Below are positions 16,249-23,494 of a stretch of DNA of 64,000 bases, one piece after another (position 1 is the first letter of the stretch; each line of letters starts with the position of its first letter). Position numbers and translations under genes: made by a program. A model generated the notes under the pieces. The model searched no databases and was not told where the DNA came from. It saw only the letters and a program-made list of their open reading frames with translations. Source of the stretch: Candidatus Accumulibacter cognatus. GTDB lineage: Bacteria > Pseudomonadota > Gammaproteobacteria > Burkholderiales > Rhodocyclaceae. Location of the stretch: the NCBI GenBank assembly GCA_013414765.1, contig CP058708.1, positions 677,553 to 741,552 of the forward strand. Reading direction: 5' to 3'.

Positions 16249-19052
16249 GTTCGTCCTCGGTCAAAAGGGTCAGGAAAACTCGTTGCAGCCCCCGTCCCGG
16301 GGGCTGCAACGGTGCCGCGTCCCGCGGCACCGTCCACGCCGCTCCGCGGCGCAGGCCACTCCGTGGCCCCAGCCGGGCTAGTGGACCTCAGGGCAAAGCG
16401 GAAACCGTCGTTCAGGTTGGCGTCGTCGGGCGCGTGGGCGCTGCGGATCGCAGAGCGGGCGCCCCTGGCGTCGTTGATCCAGGAGCCGCCGCGCAGCGCG
16501 CGCTCGGCAACACCCTCGCCTTCCGGACCGCGAGGATCGGTCTCGTCGCGCGCCACATACTTGCGTTGCCCGTCGGCACACCACTCCCAGACGTTGCCGT
16601 GCATTTCATAAAGTCCCCAAGCGTTGGCCGGCAGGCTGCCGACAGGAACCGTTGATTCACGGTAGAGGCCCTTGCGGCCGCCAGCATAAGGGTAATTCCC
16701 ATCGTAGTTCACCTGCTCGGGAGTGATCTGGTCGCCGAAGTGGAAGGCAGTGCTTGTGCCGGCACGGCAGGCGTATTCCCACTCGGCCTCGCTCGGCAGG
16801 CTGGCGATCGCCCCCGGCAGCCGCTGTTCGAGCGCGCGCAGGAAGCGCTGCACGTCGTTCCAGCTCACCTGCTCGACCGGATGCTGCGGGCCGCCGCCGC
16901 TCTTCAGTTTGAAATAACTCGGGTTCTTGCCCATCACCGTTTCCCAGAGCGCCTGCGTACAGGCGGTGTCGGCCAGCCAGAAACCGGCGCTCAGGGTCAC
17001 CGAATGCTGCGGGTCTTCGTCGTCATCGCGCTCTGGCTCGGATTCTGGCGACCCCATCCGGAAGTGCCCGGCCTCGATGTAGCGCAGGCGCTGGACGACG
17101 GCTTTCGCGCCAGCCGAAGCCTTGCGCGCCTGGCCTGGTATTTCGACGATCGCGTAGAGGCCATGCGCGTCGCGGCCGATTTCCTGCGCCCAGGCGGGGC
17201 GTTCGACGCGGCCAACGAGGTAGCTGTGCTGGCCGGCGGTGACGGTCAGCGGTCTGTCCGGGTCGGCGAGACTGGGGAGCGGCGCGACGAGCTGCGGCCG
17301 GCCCGCCGGGTCGGGGTCGAGCACGCGCGTCGGCCCGCCCTCGCTGACCAGCAGCCGCCTCGCCCGCAACGGCGAGCCGAGGCGCGAATGCGCCGGGCCG
17401 GCCGGGCGCTCGCCGCCGCCGAACAGCACCAGGCCCTGCGCCTGCACGCCCAGCTCGCAGGCGAGCAGCGGCAAGTCGCCGCGTTCGCTGATCGCCTGCA
17501 ACAGGTGTTCGGGCCGCAGGCCGGCGGGCGCGGTCTTTTCGCCGCTGGCGACCCAGACCGGCGACAGCGCCCGCGAGTGGGCCTGCAACCAGGCGAAGTC
17601 GGCGGCGTTGCGCGCCAGCAGGTCGCGCGCGTACTGGCGCAGTTGCGGATCGGTGCGCCCCGCCTGGCTGGCCCTGGCGCCGAGGGCGGCGAACCAGCGT
17701 TCGGCTTCGGCGATGCGATCGGCGGCGTCACGTTTCGCCTCGTCGCGGGCGTGCGCCTGCCAGACCAGGAGCTCGGTGGCTTCGGTCGCCCGCCCGCGCC
17801 AGGCGTGGATGTGCAGCGTCTGCTCGAGTGCCGCGAGTTGCTCGGCCGCCGCGAGTTCTTCGAAATCCTGGCGGTAGCGCGCGACATGCGCGGCGGCGAC
17901 GGCGCGCGAAACGAGGCTGTCGTAGACCACCGGCGGGTGGTTCCAGACCAGCGCTTCGAGCGCCGGTTCGTTCGCCGTCGCCGGCGTGATCCCGCGCAGC
18001 GCCCGCAACAGCACCGGTTCGACGCGGATGCAGCAGGCCATGCGCGCCAGCAGCCGTTCGCGCAGAACCGCCAGGCGTTGCCGTTCGGCCTGCCTTTGCT
18101 CCTCGTCGGCAAGGCGGCCGCGTTGGCGGCGCAGGTCGCCGCGCGGCTGCAGGCAGAACACGCGCGCGCGGCGCGCGAGTTCGACCTCGATCTGCGCCGG
18201 CGCCAGCGGCGCCCAGAACACCGGCTGCGCGCCGCCGGCGACGAGATGGCGCGCGAAGTCGCTCCAGTCGCGAATCGCCTGGGGCCAGCCGGCGAGCGCG
18301 CCGGCGTCGGAGAGGATCAGCACGCGGCTGCCGGGCGCCGGCAGCGGCATCGCCGCGGGCGCCCGGCAGGTCGCAGACGGCGGCACCGGCCAGCGCTGGC
18401 GGATCTGCTGCGGGCTGCCATCGACCAGCCACAGCGTACAGCCGGCGTCACCGCGCTGCTGCCGCAGTTCGGTGACGATGGCGGCGAAGTCGTCCTGGTA
18501 GGGTTGCAGATGCCGCGCCCAGTCCCAGACGACGAGCAGTTCGCCGCCCCAGGTCGCCTGCCGGGCCGCCGGCAGCCGCCGAACCGCCTGCGCGCGCGCC
18601 AGTTCGCGCAGCAGGCGTGGCAGGTCGACGCCGCGCCGGTGGACTTCGAGCAGCGAACGCTTGAGCGCCGGCCACAGGCGCGTGCGGCGAACCAGCGGGA
18701 CGAACGGCGCCGCTTCGCCGCGCTGCGCGCGCGGCAGGCATTGCGCGTCGGTCAGCGGCTCGGGTCTGGCCGCTGCACTCGCTTCGGCTGGCTGTTCGAG
18801 GCGGCGGCAAGCGGTGATCGCGAACAGTGGTGCCTGCAGGCGGTCGGCGGCAAGTGAGCTCCCCGGCGGGCCGGTGAAGCCAACGCCGTGGGCCATCACC
18901 TGGAGTGCGACCGACGCGAAGCCAAACACCGCCGCCGGCCGCTCGACGAATTCGAGCCGCCCGGCGTAACGCCGCTGGCGCTCGTCGTCGTCGCCGGCGA
19001 GCGCCAGCGCCTGCAACAGATCGGCGCGCGCGAGCTGCGGCTGCCGCTTCAT
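16245..19052 (-). CDS. DGR target protein 2: large MoxR-partner protein with C-terminal FGE-like domain
   Basis: 935 residues. The start ATG (19052) overlaps the stop of the MoxR gene as ATGA; the frame is open much further, but that part overlaps MoxR. Residues about 170-300 (LLVVWDWARHLQPYQDDF, RVLILSDAGALAGW, PVFWAPLAPAQIEVEL) look like a Rossmann-type, possibly vWA-like domain. A helical middle follows. From about 655 the FGE-like fold runs: FRMGSPESEPERDDDEDPQH, GFWLADTACTQALWETVMG, LPSEAEWEYACRAGT, GLYEMHGNVWEWCAD and variable repeat 2. MoxR plus vWA-type partner plus effector recalls the ternary NTP-dependent conflict systems described by Aravind and colleagues. Here the sensor would be fused to the partner. 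Confidence 0.82.
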   Translation of the reverse strand: MKRQPQLARADLLQALALAGDDDERQRRYAGRLEFVERPAAVFGFASVALQVMAHGVGFTGPPGSSLAADRLQAPLFAITACRRLEQPAEASAAARPEPLTDAQCLPRAQRGEAAPFVPLVRRTRLWPALKRSLLEVHRRGVDLPRLLRELARAQAVRRLPAARQATWGGELLVVWDWARHLQPYQDDFAAIVTELRQQRGDAGCTLWLVDGSPQQIRQRWPVPPSATCRAPAAMPLPAPGSRVLILSDAGALAGWPQAIRDWSDFARHLVAGGAQPVFWAPLAPAQIEVELARRARVFCLQPRGDLRRQRGRLADEEQRQAERQRLAVLRERLLARMACCIRVEPVLLRALRGITPATANEPALEALVWNHPPVVYDSLVSRAVAAAHVARYRQDFEELAAAEQLAALEQTLHIHAWRGRATEATELLVWQAHARDEAKRDAADRIAEAERWFAALGARASQAGRTDPQLRQYARDLLARNAADFAWLQAHSRALSPVWVASGEKTAPAGLRPEHLLQAISERGDLPLLACELGVQAQGLVLFGGGERPAGPAHSRLGSPLRARRLLVSEGGPTRVLDPDPAGRPQLVAPLPSLADPDRPLTVTAGQHSYLVGRVERPAWAQEIGRDAHGLYAIVEIPGQARKASAGAKAVVQRLRYIEAGHFRMGSPESEPERDDDEDPQHSVTLSAGFWLADTACTQALWETVMGKNPSYFKLKSGGGPQHPVEQVSWNDVQRFLRALEQRLPGAIASLPSEAEWEYACRAGTSTAFHFGDQITPEQVNYDGNYPYAGGRKGLYRESTVPVGSLPANAWGLYEMHGNVWEWCADGQRKYVARDETDPRGPEGEGVAERALRGGSWINDARGARSAIRSAHAPDDANLNDGFRFALRSTSPAGATEWPAPRSGVDGAAGRGTVAAPGTGAATSFPDPFDRGRT
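16282..16333. repeat. Two tandem hairpins beside variable repeat 2
   Basis: Hairpin A: 13-bp perfect stem GTTGCAGCCCCCG (16282-16294) and complement (16298-16310). Hairpin B: 11-bp perfect stem ACGGTGCCGCG (16309-16319) and complement (16323-16333). Both have a TCC loop, as does the hairpin beside VR1. They lie about 55 bases past VR2 inside the end of the target gene and are candidates for retrohoming cruciforms. Confidence 0.7.
16387..16513 (-). repeat. DGR variable repeat 2 (VR2)
   Basis: 127 bases aligned to the template repeat. Outside the 18-nt block missing from the template, all differences lie on template adenines: AAC to ATC (twice), GGC, AGC and CAC; TCA to TCT; CAG to CTG. The changes differ from those of VR1 at most sites, but both share SWIND where the template has SWNND. 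The flanks beyond the repeat are nearly the same in both target genes, including TSPAGATEWPAPRSGV downstream. Confidence 0.93.
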
Positions 19053-20059
19053 GACGCCGCCGGGTTGCCTTTGGCGGTCGCCGGCGGCTGCTGCGCGAGC
19101 TGCGGATCGCCCTCGACGATGTTCTTGTGGAAGACGTAACGCCCGAGCCGAGCGAGCCATTCCATTTGGGCATTCTCGTCCCCCGGCGCCAGGCGGCGCA
19201 GTGCGGCGAGCAGGTCGATGTATTCGGCAAGGCCGGGCGCCGGCACGCCGGCGGCGACGGCGTGCCGGCGGTCTTCGGCGAGCTGCACGGCGGCGGTCTG
19301 CAGCACTTCGTCGCCGAGGCAATCGTTCGCCGGCCGCTCCGCGCGCGCGCCGAAATGCGCCTGCCCGCGCTTGACGAGGAAGCGGGGGTAGGGTTCCTCC
19401 GGCTCGAGCGTGAGCACGACGCAGCGGCGCAGGAAAGCCGCCGGCAGCTCGCGCTCCTCGTTGGTGGTGATCAGCACCAGCGGCAGGCCGTGCGTCGGCC
19501 GGATCGCCGTGCGCGTCACCGGGTTGGGAAACTCGCGGCTGCCGAGAACTTCGAGCAGGCTGTTCGGCAGGTCGCTGTCGGCCTTGTCGATTTCGTCGAT
19601 CAGGATGACATGGCCGCCGGGTGCGGGCTGCGCCTCTGCTTGCTGACTGGCGGCCGACGGTCCGTAGGCCTGCGCGCCGGCCCAGTCGAAAGCGCGCCAG
19701 AACGGTCCCGGCAGCCAGTAGTGCGCGTCGTCCCGGATGCCGCCACCGGCAAACCCGGCGGCCTGCGCGTCGGCGAGCCGGCGGACCGCGTCGAAGCCGT
19801 GGAAAAGGTCCGATGCCTCGCAGCGCGGGCTGACGGTGACCGGGTGCAGATGCCAGCGCAGCGCGACCGCAGCGGCCCGCGCCAGTTGCGTCTTGCCGGT
19901 ACCCGGTTCGCCGCGCACCAGCAGCGGGCGTTCGCAGGCCAGCGCCAGATGCAGCGCGTCGATCTCGTTCTGCGACCATTGGTGGAAGGCGCCGTTGTCG
20001 AGCGCGGTAATCGCGTCGTGCTGGAGGTCTTGCAGGAGCTGCTGGATGTTGTGTTCCAT
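19049..20059 (-). CDS. MoxR-type AAA+ ATPase
   Basis: 336 residues. Walker A is G50-EPGTGK-T57, Walker B VILIDEID (151-158) and sensor 1 VLITTNEE (about 192-199), in the order typical of MoxR ATPases. Such ATPases remodel partner proteins, usually vWA-domain proteins encoded beside them. The gene ends in an ATGA overlap with the large target protein, so the two are made together. It follows the TIR gene by 47 bases. In ternary conflict systems the MoxR unit is thought to control activation of the effector; that role is inferred here from context. Confidence 0.88.
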   Translation of the reverse strand: MEHNIQQLLQDLQHDAITALDNGAFHQWSQNEIDALHLALACERPLLVRGEPGTGKTQLARAAAVALRWHLHPVTVSPRCEASDLFHGFDAVRRLADAQAAGFAGGGIRDDAHYWLPGPFWRAFDWAGAQAYGPSAASQQAEAQPAPGGHVILIDEIDKADSDLPNSLLEVLGSREFPNPVTRTAIRPTHGLPLVLITTNEERELPAAFLRRCVVLTLEPEEPYPRFLVKRGQAHFGARAERPANDCLGDEVLQTAAVQLAEDRRHAVAAGVPAPGLAEYIDLLAALRRLAPGDENAQMEWLARLGRYVFHKNIVEGDPQLAQQPPATAKGNPAAS

Positions 20060-20106
20060 GGGTTTGCCTTCGTGTGATGCAAGAACGTCGGGTTAAGCCC
20101 TGCGGG

Positions 20107-21558
20107 CTAAGCCGACCCGCGATTCTGCTTGAGACGCTTGAGAATGTAATCGGTGATCAGCCGGGTGGAATTGGGCGCACGACAGTTGTGGACGCCGTCT
20201 ACTGTAGGAAAGACACCCTCGACCTTTACGTCGTCGAACCGACAAAGCATCACTCCATTTTCCCCACCGCTATTGCGTCTCTCACGGATGGCTCGCCATT
20301 CCACTTTGCACCATCGCTTTTCCTGATACTCCGCGGACAAGAAGGCGACAGCCAGATCGGATTGACGCTGGTAGACCTTCTGGAGCAGTGTGTCCATATT
20401 GTCTACGGTTGTCCGGGAGATGTAATCCTTGTAATAGAACACCGAACCCTCTCCGAGCTCCCCTTCGAGCGCCCGAGCAATCTCCTCGACGTACGCGCAC
20501 TGCTCGTCAGCGAAGGAGAGGGCGACGCGAAAATGCATCTCCCTCCGAGGGTGAGAATCTCGATCGTCGCCGCCCTGCGGATAGATCAGATCAAACAGAT
20601 TGTCGAGGTAATGCAGCAGGTCGTTCTGCAGGCTGGCCTCCTTCCACGCCGCTGCTCGCTGCGGCTCCAGGAGCGCCGATGCGGCACGATCGTAGAGGAA
20701 GGTGGCGACGTCAAAGCGCCTGGCAAAGGCGCGCCGCAACGCCGGGTCGTCCAGGGGGTGAGGCTCCTGCGCTGCCAGTCCAAACATCAGGCGGGCGCCG
20801 TGGTCATCTTCGTACTGGTCGAGCCCTTCCTGGAGGACTTCATCCGATGGCAGGCCACCACGGTCCTGAATTTCCTTCAGGCGCGCCGGCCGATCGAACG
20901 AAACCAGCGTCGGGTCTTGGATTGCGGCATTGACCATCGCTTGCAGCTCCGCCTTGACGCACTGCTCGGCGCCAAGGAAACCGTATTCTAGCGGCGCCGC
21001 GTGCTGCGGCATGACGTTGACCGCGCGCGCCCGCCGCGTCGCCTCGTCGAAGCGAATTCTGACGCCCTTTCCCGACCACACGGCGGCAATCAGGGCCGCG
21101 GCCAGTGGTTTCGTCGCGTCGATCAACATGCCCTCGACCGGCACGGCACGTCCAATGACCTTGTGCTTGCGAGCCTTGGCCAGCACATGGCTCTCGCAGG
21201 CAACCAGGCACAGACCGACCACCACCTCACGCAAGGCGTCCGGGATCACGCGCGCGGCTTGGCCGGCGCCGTGCAGCTTCGGGACGAGACCGAGGATCCG
21301 CCCCAGCAGGCGTACCGGCGCTTTCGCTTCGCGCAGCAAAAGGCCGAACAGCGCTTCGGTATCGTCAACAACCGCCGTCCCGAAGGTCGCCGCCCAGGCC
21401 CTGGCAAAATCCTGCCAGAGCACGTCATCACGAAGCGTCCGCAGACGCTCGAGCAGCTTCTCCTGCAGGCGACTTCGGCTGCTACCGGCGGTCGTCTTCA
21501 AAGCGACTTCAACGGCCCTTCTGATAGGTGCCGACCAACTGCGCTTCTGCAACGACAT
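20107..21558 (-). CDS. TIR-domain effector protein of the conflict locus
   Basis: 483 residues. The C-terminal TIR domain covers about 341-478: FRVALSFADEQCAYVEEI, the VFYYKD loop, SDLAVAFLSAEYQEKRWC, and Glu420 in CKVEW, the place of the catalytic Glu of NAD-degrading TIRs. The N-terminal 340 residues (including WQDFARAWAATFGTAVVDD) are mainly helical and I do not recognise them. The gene lies upstream of MoxR on the same strand and likely supplies the toxic output. The chosen ATG overlaps the end of the PEBP gene by 50 bases; a start about 20 codons later is possible. Confidence 0.85.
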   Translation of the reverse strand: MSLQKRSWSAPIRRAVEVALKTTAGSSRSRLQEKLLERLRTLRDDVLWQDFARAWAATFGTAVVDDTEALFGLLLREAKAPVRLLGRILGLVPKLHGAGQAARVIPDALREVVVGLCLVACESHVLAKARKHKVIGRAVPVEGMLIDATKPLAAALIAAVWSGKGVRIRFDEATRRARAVNVMPQHAAPLEYGFLGAEQCVKAELQAMVNAAIQDPTLVSFDRPARLKEIQDRGGLPSDEVLQEGLDQYEDDHGARLMFGLAAQEPHPLDDPALRRAFARRFDVATFLYDRAASALLEPQRAAAWKEASLQNDLLHYLDNLFDLIYPQGGDDRDSHPRREMHFRVALSFADEQCAYVEEIARALEGELGEGSVFYYKDYISRTTVDNMDTLLQKVYQRQSDLAVAFLSAEYQEKRWCKVEWRAIRERRNSGGENGVMLCRFDDVKVEGVFPTVDGVHNCRAPNSTRLITDYILKRLKQNRGSA

Positions 21559-21979
21559 GCCCCCGCATCGCCTGCTCGAGGGCCTTCCTGGTCGGTCTTT
21601 TCAGGTCGGGCAACACCAGGTCAAGTGCGTACAGCTTGTGGAAGTAGCGGTGTCGGCCGATGGGAGGACAGGGGCCGCCGTAGCCAACCCGCTGCCAGTC
21701 GTTCAGTCCATCCAGGGTGCCGGCCGGCAACGACCGTACGGCCTCGGGCAACCCCGTGCTGTTGGCCGGCAGGTTGTACAGCACCCAATGAACCCAGGTC
21801 ATGCGGGGTGCGGCAGGATCCGGCGCATCCGGATCGTCCACAATCAGTGCTAGACTCTTGGTGCGGGCAGGCACACCACTCCAGGCCAGTGGCGGAGAAA
21901 TGTCCTGACCCTCGCAGGTGTACAGCTTCGGGACCGGCCCGTTGTGTTCGAACGCACTTGAAGTGATGGTCATGTCCAT
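21509..21979 (-). CDS. YbhB/YbcL family PEBP-like protein
   Basis: 156 residues with the PEBP (Raf-kinase-inhibitor-like) signature: LIVDDPDAPDPAAPRMTWVHWVL, PANSTGLPEA, and YGGPCPPIGRHRYFHKLYALD. The ATG at 21979 is chosen because CTGGAGGA lies seven bases upstream and the protein then starts MDMTITSSAF, as usual. Bacterial members are cytoplasmic or periplasmic ligand-binding proteins of uncertain role. Its end overlaps the predicted start of the TIR gene, so the TIR operon may be read through from here. Confidence 0.9.
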   Translation of the reverse strand: MDMTITSSAFEHNGPVPKLYTCEGQDISPPLAWSGVPARTKSLALIVDDPDAPDPAAPRMTWVHWVLYNLPANSTGLPEAVRSLPAGTLDGLNDWQRVGYGGPCPPIGRHRYFHKLYALDLVLPDLKRPTRKALEQAMRGHVVAEAQLVGTYQKGR

Positions 21980-22098
21980 ACTGGCTCCTCCAGTTTGAGG
22001 GGTGATCACCCGGACGCCAGGCATCAGCGGATACGCGGCAATGGTGCCCAGGCGGATGTCAGCGACAGGATGATCAGATAGTCAATCTCAGGCTACAC

Positions 22099-22359
22099 AT
22101 GGTGATACTTTACCGCAAGCTAGGGCTATTGAAATGGCTGAAAGGGTTGTTTGTCACCCAAGCCAAGTTGCCTCCCGAGATCCAGCGAGCCAAGGAAGTC
22201 ATCGCGGCCATAGACTCGGGAGGCATGCCATTGAATCCGGCAACAATCAACACGATCGCACGGAACCTGGGGCTGGAGGTGCCCAGACGAGCACCCGTCA
22301 GCGACACGGTCCAGCGCATCCGGAGGGCGCTTGAACGAAGCCAACACTTGCGGTCTTGA
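22099..22359 (+). CDS. Small hypothetical protein
   Basis: 86 residues, basic at the N-terminus (MVILYRKLGLLKWLKGLF), then a predicted helical part (PEIQRAKEVIAAIDSGGMPL, NPATINTIARNLGLEVPR, VQRIRRALERS). It looks like a small DNA- or protein-binding helical domain. I do not recognise the family. The coherent composition and the lack of a competing frame support a real gene; there is no strong ribosome site at the ATG. Confidence 0.6.
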   Translation: MVILYRKLGLLKWLKGLFVTQAKLPPEIQRAKEVIAAIDSGGMPLNPATINTIARNLGLEVPRRAPVSDTVQRIRRALERSQHLRS

Positions 22360-22457
22360 TGTCCCCAGGAGGCAAAAATCGGGGTCGCTGTTGACCCCCG
22401 CCTCCAAGGAAGCTTTTTGCAACCCCGCTGCCTCCCGACGCATGGATGGAACCACCG

Positions 22458-23195
22458 ATGACCGAAGAACTATTCCGCGAAGACGCCACGCTCACCAGTT
22501 GTGAAGCACGAATCACTTGCATCGACCAGCGCGGCGTTCAACTCGAGCGCACGGTCTTCTACCCGCTGGGGGGAGGCCAGGCTGGCGACCGCGGGACCCT
22601 GATCCTGCCCGACGGCATTGATCTGCGGATCGCCGACACCCGCAAGGGTGCGCAGGCCGGCGAAATCCTGCATGTGCCGGCGGCTGGCCAGGAGGAACTG
22701 CTCGCGCAGATCAGCGCCGGCCAGAGGGTTAACGCCCGCCTCGATGAGCACCGCCGACAGCGCCACATGCGCTTCCACACCACGACGCACCTGCTGTGCG
22801 CCTTGATCCCTCACCCGGTCAATGGCTGCTCGATCACCTGCGACTATGCGCGGCTGGATTTTCACATGACGGAGCCGCTCGACAAGGAAGCCCTGACCGC
22901 CGGCCTGGCGCACTTCGTCGGCGAGGCCCGCCCGGTCCGTCATCGCTGGATTGCCGAGGCCGAACTGGATGCCAATCCCGGCCTGGTACGCAGCATGAGC
23001 GTGCAGCCACCACGTGGACTGGGCCGCGTCCGGGTCATCGAAATCGAAGGGGTGGACCTGCAGCCCTGCGGCGGCACACATGTCGGCAACACGGCCGAGA
23101 TCGGCGCCGTCGTCGTCACCCGAATCGAGAAAAAGTCGGCGATGACCCGCCGGGTCGTGCTCGCATTCGCCGATCCGGCCACCAGTGCGAACTGA
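22458..23195 (+). CDS. Alanyl-tRNA editing protein (AlaX-type)
   Basis: 245 residues, a free-standing editing domain related to the second half of AlaRS that removes Ser or Gly from misacylated tRNA-Ala. Zinc-binding motifs are seen as RFHTTTHLLCAL (HxxxH) and LQPCGGTHVGNTAEIG (CxxxH). The N-terminal segment ERTVFYPLGGGQAGDRG also matches. The ATG at 22458 is preferred over 22446 because GGATGGA lies seven bases upstream of it. Confidence 0.92.
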   Translation: MTEELFREDATLTSCEARITCIDQRGVQLERTVFYPLGGGQAGDRGTLILPDGIDLRIADTRKGAQAGEILHVPAAGQEELLAQISAGQRVNARLDEHRRQRHMRFHTTTHLLCALIPHPVNGCSITCDYARLDFHMTEPLDKEALTAGLAHFVGEARPVRHRWIAEAELDANPGLVRSMSVQPPRGLGRVRVIEIEGVDLQPCGGTHVGNTAEIGAVVVTRIEKKSAMTRRVVLAFADPATSAN

Positions 23196-23224
23196 CGGTG
23201 CCGCCCGCCGGCCAAAGCGCAGGC

Positions 23225-23494
23225 TCAGGCCGCCAGCCTGCGTTTGAGAAGCCGCATCAACCAGCCGATTCCGGGAAGCCTGGCGTACAGTTCTTCGGTG
23301 GCGTCCCAATAATAATCGCGGTGCCAGCTCACCTTGCCTGAGCCTCGATGCGCAGGTGCGTGCGACGCTCTGCGAAGCACTTGCGGCGACGCCGTCTTCC
23401 CCAAGCCCTGCGAGCGGATAGTGCAGCTCCCATCACAGCAACGCACTGTTGTTTCGTTTCCCTCGACCTGAACTCCACGTGCGACAGCTCTCAA
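23225..23494 (-). other. Doubtful ORF, possible gene fragment
   Basis: An 89-codon frame beginning with a TTG that overlaps the helicase stop. The first 50 codons look random. The last 35 (SWHRDYYWDATEELYARLPG, then IGWLMRLLKRRLAA) have more protein-like character and could be the end of a lost gene. No family recognised. Confidence 0.25.

Noticed and set aside
16740-18857. 705-residue plus-strand frame
   Set aside because: It is antisense to the large DGR target protein and an artefact of high GC codon use; no domain is seen.
16245-19979. Single 1244-residue frame on the minus strand
   Set aside because: The first 309 codons overlap the clear MoxR gene in another frame and are low-complexity Arg/Ala text; the ATGA-coupled start at 19052 explains the real protein.
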